Shown: positions 10,812 to 21,624 of the stretch, piece by piece | Layout: every line of letters begins with the position of its first letter | Numbering within the stretch: the first letter of the stretch is position 1 | NCBI GenBank assembly: GCA_900404475.1 | Contig: OUQQ01000219.1 | Location: 1 to 29,323, forward strand | DNA: 29,323 bases | Direction: 5' to 3' | DNA from: Spongospora subterranea | Lineage: Eukaryota; Endomyxa; Phytomyxea; Plasmodiophorida; Plasmodiophoridae | Made by a program: the position numbers and the translations under genes | The notes under the pieces: model-generated | Database searches by the model: none | Told to the model about the DNA's origin: nothing | The model's input: only the letters and a program-made list of their open reading frames with translations

Positions 10812-11096
10812 ACAACGAAATAAATTAATCTCATCAAAACGATGCGATAAAGGAATTAAATACTGATCACCATTGAACTCGGAAAAACATTCCTTCATCG
10901 TAAAATTGCACGAGGCAATGATATGCTGTGGAATCTTGCGATAGCCTCCCTTGACTTGAACTAAAGCAGGTCGAATATCAGCAAGATTTTTAACCATGGA
11001 AATAAGGTTAACGAAGTTAATAGGTTGACAATCTGAAAGGACAACGACAGCCTCGTCGTTGTAACCGTCCCACCACTTGGAACCATCATTCTCATG
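10812..11096 (-). pseudogene. Endogenous CRESS-DNA virus Rep helicase fragment
   Basis: Rep starts rolling-circle replication in circular single-stranded DNA viruses, with an N-terminal HUH nuclease and a C-terminal superfamily 3 helicase. Only the middle and end of the helicase are here. Visible are KWWDGYNDEAVVVLSD, matching the WDGYxGExVVxxDD Walker B region but with Ser at the first Asp; VQVKGGYRKIPQHIIASCN, matching the KGG and motif C (usually ITSN) region; and ECFSEFNGDQYLIPLSHRF followed by DEINLF, matching the region before and around the arginine finger (usually YRRIDE). The HUH domain and the Walker A P-loop are absent. The N-terminal side is replaced by mariner sequence in the same frame. 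Missing domains and changed catalytic residues point to a fossil insertion, not a working virus gene. Confidence 0.82.
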
Positions 11097-11207
11097 CTGG
11101 CAACGAAGCCGAATATCAAAACCATCTAACCTAGATACCGCCAAAAAGGCGGGATCATCTGCACGAATGTGAGGCTTGGCGTTGTCTTGCTGAACAACGC
11201 GGAACAT
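11097..11207 (-). pseudogene. Tc1/mariner transposase fragment
   Basis: The frame from ATG 11207 reads VVQQDNAKPHI, then RADDPAFLAVSRLDGFDIRL, the stretch around the second catalytic Asp of Tc1/mariner DDE transposases (QQDNAxPH). In complete enzymes CQPPNSPDLN follows; here the frame passes after Cys-Gln straight into Rep helicase sequence. Only about 37 codons survive, with no paired-type DNA-binding domain and no terminal inverted repeats seen. Upstream, codons at 11208-11260 do not continue the family. Confidence 0.75.
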
Positions 11208-11623
11208 CGGGCCGACAGCGACGAAGCCTCAAATAAATTATCTATGTACATTTGGTGTCGATTAAAGGCAAAAACCAATCTGTAGATGTTGTGTGATCAT
11301 ATAGAGAGAGGGAGAAAAACCGTCTCTGGTGGGTAGGCGAAATCACTAATCCGGACCGCGTTTGGCGCAGGATCAACTCGCACCACATCAATCAGCAATT
11401 TCTGCAAGCGGCAGTAGGTGAGGAACAATACACACTAACCTCCGGTTGTTCGGGGCGTGATCTCCAATACCGACCCAAACAACAAAAAACTTGAGCGGGT
11501 GCGGAAGAACCGCATCCGTTGGTCTCCGCATCAAACTAAACCGTCAATCACTGCCCCGGTTGGAAAGACAAAAACGTCAATTTTCTCTCGCTCGACCTGA
11601 TCCCATGAACCTAGACTTGCACA
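11208..11623. other. Non-coding, unassigned
   Basis: No ORF of note and no motif recognised. It contains a short GA-rich run at about 11300-11318. Confidence 0.4.
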
Positions 11624-11750
11624 ACTCATGAGTCGAGTCGAGTCGACTCATGAGTTCAGGTTCGGAGTCGACTCATGAGTTCAGGTTCGGAGTCGACTCA
11701 TGAGTTCAGGTTCGGAGTCGACTCATGAGTTCAGGTTCGGAGTCGACTCG
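11624..11750. repeat. 25-bp tandem repeat, four units plus degenerate lead-in
   Basis: Four head-to-tail copies of a 25-base unit (11651-11675, 11676-11700, 11701-11725, 11726-11750). They are identical except for the last base of the final copy. A degenerate GAGTC-rich lead-in occupies 11624-11650. Each unit contains the palindromes GAGTCGACTC and ACTCATGAGT. Confidence 0.95.
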
Positions 11751-11847
11751 CAACCGGGTAACAGCACCTCGGACTCCAACTGTACGTCTGTACCCGCAGT
11801 CCGTAATCCGGAATGATAGGGAGACTTGAGCAGACCTGTAAAAATGA

Positions 11848-11905
11848 CTCGAAGTCGACTCAAAATGACTCGGAGTCGACTTGGAGTCGAGTCAGTCGAC
11901 TCCAA
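11848..11905. repeat. Degenerate GAGTCGACT palindromic cluster
   Basis: Repeated GACTCGGAGTCGACT-type words in both orientations, related to the core of the 25-bp repeats about 100 bases upstream. The pair flanks a non-repetitive 100-base stretch. It may be the other end of the same repeat family. Confidence 0.7.
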
Positions 11906-13162
11906 GTCTCACAAAAACCTGACCGAAATAGAGTCAGAAACTTGAAATTTCCTGCGTCAGAGGCTCCGTGACAAGGTCCACAGCGACGGCGTGTGATAAT
12001 GGTGGTCACTTTTGATCACTTTGCACCATCGTGGTACAGTAGATTCCACCCCATGCGAATATGGTCGTCTTGAATGAGTAGCGCTTCCACCCATCTGCCC
12101 ATCATCCGGGGTCACTCTCCGATAACTGTTGAGAGACCATGGGCGGCACACGCATCAGGGGTTTGCTCACAATGTGGCTCGATCTGCAACGACGGAATCA
12201 TGAGTACGCCTTTTCACATGCGGAATCGGCTCCGGAAACGGGATAGGAGTAAACTGGTTTTTCAGAGAGAGAATCGACAGCACGATGGCGATGCAGTTTG
12301 ATGGGGCCTGGCCAGGATAAGATCCCCAAACGTCTGCGAGGGTGCTTCATCCTGCTCGGCTTCGCAGACGTCATCAATGGCGAACGGGATCACCGCGTCT
12401 AGGTCGCCATCTCCTGACGTCAATAGCCGATCGGTACAGCAGCCATTGATGCCTTTCTCAGGATGTTTTCATCTAGATGTTGTTCGATGACAAAGAACTG
12501 GACGCCTCGATCACAATCGTCACTGTTGCCTCACCCCGGCAACAATTTGCCAAAATTCGCCTTTGCCTTTCATGATTTTGCCACGTTTAAGGACGTCTTC
12601 ACCCAAAGGTTTGCTGATTCATAAAGTTACAAGCAGCGTCGATCTTTCCAGGGAAGCTTTGGGATGAAGCAGCAAAGGATTGCCTCCGGTCTGAAAACGT
12701 TGAAGAATCAACAAAGCAGAAGGCAAGTTTTGGGCTGATTTTTGCTTAACGCCTGGTTCATTAAACGGTCTATCCAAGCGAAAGGAAAGCGAATAATATT
12801 CTGCTCGATTGCCTTCTTCTGGTTTGGCAATCTGCCATGGCAGTCGGTCGAAGTTCAGCATCCATAATATGTGACAGAATAGGTTTGAGCATTTTCGCAA
12901 CCAGAAAGATTGATTTACTGATTCGTATTTTGACCATATAGCTCCCATACGTAATCAATAGAAAACTGGGGTTTTTCTGTGAGTATGCTCGTACCAAACC
13001 TAGGTCCTAAACTGGTCGCCAGAAACTGGTGAAGTGTTCGGGTCTGGGTCCGAGTTAGGAGGCCGTCCGTCTGGTGGAAAAGGGTTTGTTTCGACGGAAG
13101 AACATCGAAAAATGGATCGAGATCCAGAATCGATCGATATTGTGCGCAACCCATGCCTTGAA
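11906..13162. other. Unassigned DNA, decayed
   Basis: Frames on both strands reach about 110 codons (for example 12619-12948 minus) but carry no recognised domain. A small inverted repeat (ACGTCTGCGA against TCGCAGACGT) lies at about 12329-12372. I see no gene that can be supported. Confidence 0.35.
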
Positions 13163-13640
13163 CAGAAATATGCCCAGATAAGCTTCGTCGACCACGTCGT
13201 CCTCGAGCTCCTGAATCACGGGAAGGACGGTCCCGCTTTTTGATTCTTTGAGCGGTATGTAGAGAGTCCCAAGACGAACGACGTTGCCCAAACGCCTTTT
13301 CCACGCAAACATGAACGCCACAAATTGTACAGGCAACGGTTGTTTGTGTTCTGCTGACAACGCCGCAACAGCCCCGAAAAGAAACAAACTGGCATGGTTG
13401 AATTCGCCCGCAGAATGCAGCAATTCGTTTGTAAAAGGATACCTTCCATGCGCGAGTGTCTGTGAAGAAAGGAATGCCCTCTTTGTGACACACAAACAAC
13501 TGTTGCCTGTACAATTTGTGGCGTTCATGTTTGTGGGGAAAAGGCGTTCGGGCAGCGTCGTTCGTGTTCAACCTTCTACATACCGCTCAAAGATCTCGAG
13601 GACGACGTGGGTCGACGAAGCTTATCTGGGCATATTTCTG
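13163..13640. repeat. Long imperfect inverted repeat (hairpin)
   Basis: Arm 13163-13349 pairs with arm 13490-13640 around a 140-base loop. The left arm has about 36 extra bases near 13210-13248. The inner 70 bases are over 90% complementary by eye. Because of the symmetry both strands encode the words MNATNCTGN, LPVQFVAFMF and DEAYLGIFL in frames of 129-218 codons, so those ORFs are products of the repeat. The left arm read on the minus strand (KESKSGTVLPVIQELEDDVV) looks the more intact coding copy, of unknown family. Confidence 0.88.
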
Positions 13641-14289
13641 ACACCCAATCGCCAACAATTGGGTGAGAACTGAGAACGGGTTCCTAATGCCGGCTATAGT
13701 TTTTGTATGGTGCTGCAGTGTCCAAAAGCGCGATTACTGCAATTTGATTTTTGAGGCGAAAAATAAACGACTTTTGTAAAAAATGCTTGGTGTCATTCAG
13801 AACAAGGAGACAAGCCAGATTGTTTGTTTGACCAAAAAAGCGGTGCCCTCAAAACGCCCTCAGGTGTTCGAAATCGTAGCCGGCAACGGAGTGCGGATCC
13901 GGGTTTCGTGCATACTGCACAGACTTTATCAATACTGTGCGCTACCCTGCCCAGGATACACAGCGTAATGGCCAAGTGGAGCAAACCCCGTATCGATACT
14001 CGGTGGAAAGATCACAAAGTGTGATGTGCGCAAATTGTGCTCACCATTGTATTTTTGGCGAGAGAGGATTTTTTTTTTTCCAGAAAGTATCCACACGTAC
14101 TGGTCCATCAGTAACTCGTCGACACCGAATCTGCGTCAAAGCCGATATGAACAAATGGCCATGAGCTTCCAATATTGACTGCGTTGATCCGCCTGATCGA
14201 ACCTGACGCTCCGTTGATTGCACCGAACCGAACCGCCGTACCTAATCTGACGCCACAGCGACAGTCGTCCGCGGTGGCCCCGGGCGAGG
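13641..14289. other. Intergenic stretch before the TBC1D7-like gene
   Basis: No recognised gene. A 66-codon basic frame (13824-14024) has no family signature. A T-run at 14070-14081 and the in-frame stop at 14248-14250 lie just upstream of the next start. Confidence 0.4.
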
Positions 14290-15549
14290 ATGGTGTCGGG
14301 ACCGTATCGGGGGAATTTCCGGTTCGCCTATTACCGGGCGGCATTGGGCCCGGTTGACCGCCGCACACAGCTGCAACAATCGGTCCGCGACGCTCTCTAT
14401 GGCTCAGATTCTATTGGTGCGCAGTCTTCGAAGCTGTTTGATTGAACAAAGATTTTCAAACTTATCGAAAAAAAATATCGTTCCAATTTTTGCAAAATCG
14501 TTCAATTTGCATAGCTTGTAGTTTCTTCGAAATTCCTCTTGGTATTGATGGAACTTGGACAGATACAGGCCGTGTCGTCAACCTTCTGGAGCTCAGCCAT
14601 GGCGACACTATACTCGATGACATGCGAGCCGATACCTGGCTATTGTTGCTGGGGCTGCGTCCATCGCATCGGCCCCTGTGGGACTTCGTTGCGGCGCAGC
14701 AACGGCAACGGTATGAAGATCTGTTGGAGGTGAGCCCAGCGCTTGCCCCATCGGGCAGCACTGTAATCTCGCCTGTTGAATGCGCCATCCATGTTCACCA
14801 TGTCGTCGACTGCGTTGTTGCCGTCGATCGCCGAGCGATTGTTTTCAAGGCGGCAATCCTCTCGATGCTCCTGAGCATATTCCCCAATGAAGGTACGACT
14901 GCTATGTTGTCAAACCTCAGCCGTTCTCTGATTTTTTGAGGTTGATTCCTTTGAAAGCCGCAGTTTGTCATTGTCCCACAGTTTATATCGATTTCAAATC
15001 AGTCGGATTGCTCTTTCGTTTTGCACACCGTCTGAGTTCGCTAAACATACCATTTATCTAGAGGACGCGTCCGTTTTCTTCATGTACCTGGCGTTGTCGG
15101 GCAATCATGCCATGTTACCGCGAGGCCTCGCCTACGCAACCCGCAACGGTAACGTGACTGGCGTAACATTAGACGATGACGTTACCGGCCCAGTTCTAGC
15201 GGCAACGGCGGTATACGATCCCGACATGGGCCGGTGCCTGGCCGGGGACCCCAATCTGGTCAGGGTACTCAGCTCGTGGGTCCTGTCGCTGTTCGTTATT
15301 GCGGGTCTGTCGGGCTCGTTACTCCCTGTCTGGGAGCGCGTCTTCCTATTGCGACATGGACAGGGATTCCTTGTGGCATTCTCTGTGGCGCTGCTGCATA
15401 GTGCCAGGGATGCAATCCTAACGTCGTCTGACGTGGTATATGGATCGTCGTTGCTACGAGATAATCCGGCTGGGGAAGTTTTCGCCAAGGCGTTGGAGAT
15501 TGAGTTGATTTTGTTGCAGCGATCGAGATCAGCATCTATCGAAGCATGA
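14290..15549 (+). CDS. TBC1D7: TBC1D7-like protein, 3 exons, apparent frameshift
   Basis: In animals TBC1D7 is the small third subunit of the TSC1-TSC2 complex, which restrains Rheb and mTORC1. Exons: 14290-14416, 14563-14892, 15003-15549. ATG 14290 is the first in frame after a stop at 14248. The start resembles human TBC1D7 (GNFRFAYYRAALG against the human NFRSVYYEKVGF), followed by SIDTGRVVNLLELSHG across the first splice and RADTWLLLLGL where human has YRALVWKVLLGI. The C-terminal part keeps the SSWVLSLFVIAGLSGSLLPVW pattern of the TBC end. In exon 3 the frame reading GLLFRFAHRLSSLNIPFI hits TAG at 15060-15062, while the homologous continuation EDASVFFMYLAL is one base out of register. 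A model with exon 3 starting at 15062 avoids this (314 residues) but drops conserved residues. So this is a pseudogene, a sequencing error, or an alternative splice. Confidence 0.72.
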
Positions 15550-16166
15550 CATGATGTTGTGTTGCAAACTATACGTTTTGATATTTATTTGCCACAAGCT
15601 ACGCGGTTCTCATTAATATATTGTTAACAGTTCGATTGACCTGAATCCACTTGCGTGCTCTTTAAGCTGCCTGATAGTGAAACCAGGCGTACGCGGTTTT
15701 ACATCTGATGCCAACCACACGCGCAGGAGTTTTCGACGTCTAGGAAGCTGAGGATGGCAACAATTAGCTTGATGGGCTGTGATGCTACGGAAAATTTCAC
15801 CACCTTGCTCGCTGCTCAGCCTAGAAGAAACAACAACTCCGAGAAAGATCATGTCCATTAATCATCCTGAAATGGGACCAGCCGCTGTCTGTCTGGACTG
15901 TTACCCGTCTCGTGGATTGGAAACACTTTGGGTTTCCGGAACTTACACGCCACCGCTTGTTGGTGCCTTGAGTGGGTGAATGTTCTGCAACTCCGATGTT
16001 CCGTGACGTGACATTTCGTTTGCTCAGTGCAGTGTTGGTTTCGTTGCTTCGCACGCGGAAAATCTGAAACGGTGCAGTCCGCATAAATGCTGATGCGCAA
16101 GTAGCATTGGACACGTCGAGATACCCGTTATCTCCCTTGTTGCGTGAATCAGCTTCATTAATTATT
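15550..16166. other. Intergenic region before the ZNFX1-like gene
   Basis: About 600 bases with no supported gene. It presumably holds the 3' end of the TBC1D7-like transcript and the promoter of the helicase gene. The first ATG in frame with the helicase is at 16167. Confidence 0.5.
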
Positions 16167-19100
16167 ATGGTTTATCCGTTGCAGGAAAAGAGAATCTGGG
16201 ATCAGGTCAAAACCGCCAAGACCAACGCAACGCCTGACGCTGACGAACGTTCAGCCGTGAAGCCGGAGCAGGTGCCAGTAACGACCATGGCGCCAACTTT
16301 CAAAACGATCTCACTCAACCGATTATTGACGGAATTTCAAGTTAAAAAACGCGGTGTCGGTGGTTCACACCCAATCTCTCAAAACAGATTGCTACTTGAA
16401 ATGCAACGTCTTACCTCCGGCGCACGCGGATTTCAGGATCCCGAGACGAAGGCACATACCGCAGAGACGCCAATTGTGACAAGTGTATGCCCGGTCAAAA
16501 CATATACAGACCACGTCGACAACAGGTTGAAAGCGGCGAATTCCGACACATCTGTCCCCAAAGTCCATCTCCAAGACAAAAGTAATCGCATATCCAAGTG
16601 TCAATTGACATTTGATGTCGATCGGCCAGTTTTCGATAAGTTGCTTCGCGATAAGAATGCAGTTTTAGGCGGATACTGGAACGCATGCAAGTTCGTCAAG
16701 TCGCTATCCATGATGAGCCAAAACGATCCTCTGAAGACAATGTGGATGATACTATCACCGGGGGCATTTGGAGTCCAACGCGTGCGGGAGATCCTCATGT
16801 TCAGCGATCCGTCTGTGCAACCGAATGTCGTAGTTAATACGCTCATCATGCCGATGATAAAAGCGCTAATCAACACTGTGGCGCGTCATGATCTCACGGC
16901 TCGACCATCTTTTGTACGATTACTTTACGCGATCTGGTCGGTTCCGTCATTGTATCAGCAGATTTTCGACGCCGCCAGCGCTGAATGCATTGCCGATATG
17001 GAATCCCTCATTGTTTTCTTAACATGCTCTGCATTTTGTTCTCGATCACGGCAAAGCCCGCAAGACTCTGAACATTTGGAACGATTGGCAGAGCTCCTTG
17101 AACGCCAAGGTCATGAACAGGCATCACAAGTCAGGAGGGAATTAATGCCGGATGCAACTCATTCATCAGTCTTCGCCGTAGAGCAGCAACTTGGGCGTCA
17201 CGATAATGATTGCATCGATTATCTCGAAATCCGCATAATTCCTACGATGGAAGAGATTCAGTCCTGGTGGCGTACTGATCCAAATGAATCAGGGTTCCTC
17301 CCCACTGCGCATAACGACGTCGGTTTTCTAGCAGAGTCGCCAACGATGCGAATGCGGGACCGGGCGTTTCGCCTTGTTCGCGAAGATATGCTGAGTACAT
17401 TGCGCCAGAAATTACGGTCATATACGGCTTCCCCCAACGTTCCCAAATTCGACAAAGTCTCAGTCTCGAATTTTTCCATTGACCCAGTTCCTTGTGTAGA
17501 GCTCCATGTCCCAAAACCAGAATCAGTCCTCGCACAGAAAGAAGAGGACCAGGAGGATTATTGGAAGCGAACTCATTGGTTGAGCAAAGGGTCTTTAGCG
17601 TGTTTCATCGTGGAAGACGTTGGCGTTATTATTGGGAAAGTCGTTTGGTTAATATTCAATCCAAGTTTCGAGGAAAACAACGGCAATTCACATAAGCTTA
17701 TGCAAGTCAGTTTTGCCGTTGAGAGCTCGATTGAAATGGGTTTTCTATATCATTGCATTCGAGCGAAACTTCAAGGAGCCTTAATCCACGTCTGTACCGA
17801 ATTCTTCTCTTACGAGCCCGTTCTGAGTGCCCTTCAAACAACCATGGGGTGCCCACTATACGACGACCTAGCCATGCCACGATCACCAAACAGCGATAAA
17901 TCAATCCGGATTCCCAAGAAAATTTCGTTTTGCATGTTCAGGGAGATGGTGCACGAGAGGATTTCACAGGAAAACCAACAAGATTGTGACATGATGTGTG
18001 ATTGGAAACGATTATATCAAAACTTTTTGCAACTGGACCAAGCACAACGGCAATCGTTTTTGACGGCGATCGATAGAAGGCATAATATATCGTTAATCCA
18101 GGTAAGAATTGAGCCATGCGAAGTTGTTTTGTTTTCAACGATGATCATCGATTGATTGGTAACATGCTCTAATATTTTCTGGAATTGCGCTTCAGGGCCC
18201 TCCTGGTACGGGGAAAACATTGATCGGGGTCATGGCCTCCAGAGCATTATTGTTAAACAGCAGTACCCGCATCCTCTGCATATGTTATACGAACCGACAA
18301 CTCGACCAGTTTCTGGAAGCGCTGCTCGATGCCGGCCTCATAGAAATCGTTCGGATCGGAGGACGCAGTACCTGCAGACGTCTGTTGGAGTACAATATGT
18401 TCCAACCAGACACACACACAACGCACGAAAACTTTTGCTATAACCGCATCAATGATCTTCGCGGAGAGCGCACCCAGACAAAGAACGGTGTCTTTGAGAC
18501 CCTTCATCAATTGGAAAAAGACTTAGACCCGACTTGCCAGAAACTTACCTCTCACCTTGACAGCGAAATGGAGGAGTTTTTTGACGATGATGTTGTCGAC
18601 GATGACGGATATGTTCTAATCGGACATGCTGGCGGTTGGATTCGCGGACGCGGAGACATTCTTCATAAGATTCATGGAGAAGCCACAGTACCGAACAATG
18701 AAGGCAATGCACTCCCTGCGAAATGGAATCCAAACAATATTGATTTACGACTGGAAAAACTATCTGAGCACTTCGACGATCTACGGAATCTGGAAAGAGA
18801 AAAAGACCTTATCGATGGGAAACGGCATTCGCATCAGCTAAAGACGGCTCGCATTATCGGGTGTACCGCCACCGGTGCTGCCAAGTACCGCTCTATGATC
18901 AATGACGCCGCATGTGATGTGCTTATTATCGAAGAGGCTGCCGAAATTCTCGAAGCGAACGTCATCGCAGCCCTGAACCACCATGTTCGCAATATCATCA
19001 TGATTGGTGATCACAAACAACTCCGGCCGAAAGTGAGCGATTATCGACTGACAGTGGAGAGCGGCAACGGATTCGACTTGAATCGCTCAACATTCGAACG

Positions 19101-21390
19101 CCTGATTCTCGAGAATCATAAGTTCACGTCTTTGCAGACACAGCACCGGATGCGCCCGCAGATATCGAAAATGGTTCGCGAGTTATGCTACGAGAATTTG
19201 GCCGATGGCGATGTGGTACAGAACTATGATCACATAACTGGATTGCAAAAAGACGTGGTTTTTGTGAATCACTCCTTCCCCGAATTGAGTGATCAGATTG
19301 ACGTTGATGAACGCATCAATTCTTGCTCAAAAGTGAACAAGCTGGAAGCGCAATTCGTCGTTTGCACTGCGGCCTATTTATGCCAACAGGGGTATAATTC
19401 CGAAGAAATGGTGATTCTAACGCCATATCTGGGGCAACTGGCGGAGATCAAGAGCGTGCTCAGCCAACAGAATATGAGCGCCATTCTCAGCAAAAGCGAT
19501 GTCCGTGAGCTGGAGCTTGCCCTAATTGATGATGCCGTCGATGTTGCCAACGATATGCAACAACCTATCGCGATTCGGGCGTCAACTGTCGATAATTTTC
19601 AAGGAGAGGAATCATGGATTGTTCTGGTGTCACTAGTTCGAAGCAATAATCGGGCCAGCATAGGGTTTTTGAATCAAAAAGAGCGCGTTAACGTTTTGTT
19701 ATCACGAGCCAAAGCGTCGCTAATCATCTTCGGCAACAAAGAATGCTTTGCTACAGCTAGTTCAATCTGGCAAAACGTACTAGATGGTTGCGATGTTTTC
19801 GATGGCGTCCCAATCGTCTGCCCACGACACGGTGCCAAGTCACTGATCAAGACCCCGGAGGATTTTGCTCGGCTTGCGCCGCTGGGAGGATGTCTGGTTC
19901 CTTGTGGTGATATTCTCAAGTGTGGTCACGCTTGTCAGGCTTCATGTCACGACCCGAAAGCGACCTTCCACGCCAAATGTGTTGTTCTCGTTCCTGAAAT
20001 TTGCGAATCGGGCCATCCGGTTCAGCGTTTATGTTGGGCGAAGGCACCGAAATGTTTTGTTCAAATGATTGAGACTTGCGGCGTTTGTGCCTCGAACTAT
20101 CTTCGTCCATGTTATTTACCTGCTGAACGTGCTAGTTGTCGACAATGCGAGATCAGGCTGGCCAGAGAAAAGCGTTTAGAAGAGATCGAAATCCAGAAAG
20201 TGCAACAGTTTGCCGATCTGATGGAAGAACAAGCTCGAAAACTGCTCGATATCGATGCGGAAAACGCCATTATTGCGGCGAATTTGTCGATTTCCAAATC
20301 GAAAGGAGACGCCGAGGCGGAATTGATGCAAGCGCTCAATCAGAAACGGAGGACGGAACACGAGGCGCAGTTGGCCCGCCAACGGATCGCCGCGAACGTT
20401 GCAGAAAACATTCGGAAATGCTATGAAGAGACAGAGGCAAAACGTGCTAAAGAAGAGGACAGGCTGAAGCGGATGGTGAATGCCGCCAAAGAGAAAACGA
20501 TGCAAATCCAAGCAGATAACGAGATCTATCTGAAAGAATCAGCGCTACTCGCCGAGGATCTTGTTGAGCGATGCGGCGACGACCAACAGAATGAAGTTGA
20601 TCGGCTACAGATTGCGCTATCATTGACAGAACAACTTCGAAATCTCTCAGTAGGTGCTGAATGTGGAGTCTGTTTTGATAGTTGTAAGCGATCTGATGGC
20701 GTAATGTGCGGTGGCTCTCCGTCCCATTTCCTTTGTAAGGACTGTTTTAGCTGTCATGTTGCCAGTGAATCCGATTGCGATCTCGCTTTACATGTCAAAC
20801 GCTGCGGCCAGATTTGCTGTCCGTTCTCGCGCACCGATAATTGCTCTTCACCGCCGTTCCCAATTGAAGCCATCGGCAGATACGCTCATCCGGAGTCGTT
20901 TTCCAAATTCCTCAAAGCTCAACAACGACTTCAAGAAAAATCGATAGTCGAGGAATATGAAATCACGTTCGAGCGTCGCGTTAAAACCGAATCAATTCGC
21001 CGAATGAGATTAACACCGGCCGAGAAGGCTCGGGAAAATATCTGTGTCTTATTGACACCGTCATGTCCTCGATGCAGTCAAGCCTTCATCGACTTCGATG
21101 GATGTTGTGCATTAACCTGCAACAACTGTGGTTGTCCCTTCTGTGCATTTTGTCTCAAAGATTGTGGCAGTGATGCCCATGCGCATGTTGCACAGTGCCA
21201 CTATAATCCTGGTCGTGGGCATGTTTTTCAAGGGCAAGAAGCCTGGAGAGCTGGCCTACGACGGTTCATGATAGTAAAAATCATGGAATATCTGGCCACT
21301 ATCAAGGACAATGACCTTCGAGATGGCGCATTAAAGCTCGCCGAGAAAGATTTGCTCGACTGTAATATCACATTGCAGGATTTGACATAG
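16167..21390 (+). CDS. ZNFX1/UPF1-like SF1 helicase fused to an RBR-type RING module
   Basis: Two exons, 16167-18101 and 18196-21390, give 1709 residues. ATG 16167 is the first in frame; a second Met at 16288 is possible. The N-terminal ~200-350 residues form a helical repeat region like that of ZNFX1, followed by a typical linker (EIRIIPTMEEIQSWW). The helicase has GPPGTGKT at 646-653, immediately after the intron, EEAAE at about 891, GDHKQLRP at about 916, QHRMRP at about 962, STVDNFQGEE at about 1107 and NVLLSRAK at about 1142. A Cys/His stretch at about 1200-1290 (CGDILKCGHACQASCH) is a reduced NF-X1-type finger set. A coiled coil spans about 1296-1460. Then comes a RING-like start (ECGVCFDSC, about 1467) and a second RING-like unit at about 1601-1645 (CNNCGCPFCAFCLKDCG), the layout of RBR ubiquitin ligases; this last Cys could be the active site. 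It probably unwinds RNA and may ubiquitylate partners. Confidence 0.88.
18102..18195 (+). other. Intron splitting the helicase before its P-loop
   Basis: A 94-base GT-AG intron (GTAAGA donor, TTCAG acceptor) in phase 0. Removing it joins NISLIQ to GPPGTGKT, the expected context of motif I in UPF1-like helicases. Reading through hits a stop at 18153-18155. Confidence 0.92.
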
Positions 21391-21624
21391 CCACGTTTTG
21401 CTCGATATCCGTATTTCCACTTTCAATACATCCAATTTGTTTGACAATATATTATCACTGTGCAGATTGTCATTGTCGCGACCAGAAACCGTGTTCGATA
21501 TCGCGGGAGACTGTGGCGCATGTTTTAGGTCCTGCGACAGACCATTCCAACAATCGCTGGGTCTCATTAACAGGGTGGCCGCCGCCCGGCTCTGCGTTTG
21601 ATTCCAGCATCCAAACGGGGAACC
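21391..21624. other. Short intergenic gap
   Basis: Only 234 bases separate the helicase stop from the C2CD5-like start. It must hold the end of one transcript and the promoter of the next. No distinct element is recognised. Confidence 0.5.

Noticed and set aside
10564..10866. Plus-strand 100-codon ORF overlapping the Rep fragment
   Set aside because: It is antisense to the better supported minus-strand Rep frame and its tail, and has no recognised motif.
12329..12372. Small inverted repeat as a terminator or element end
   Set aside because: The arms are only 10 bases with a 24-base loop, and no transposon terminus or gene end is nearby.
13055..13571. Minus-strand ORFs of 157 and 218 codons as a gene
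   Set aside because: They run through both arms and the loop of the inverted repeat, so their length and similarity are explained by the repeat; no domain is recognised.
20112..20511. Minus-strand ORFs of 75 and 111 codons within the helicase coiled coil
   Set aside because: They are shadows of the repetitive Glu/Lys/Arg codons of the coiled coil; the plus frame has clear domain continuity.
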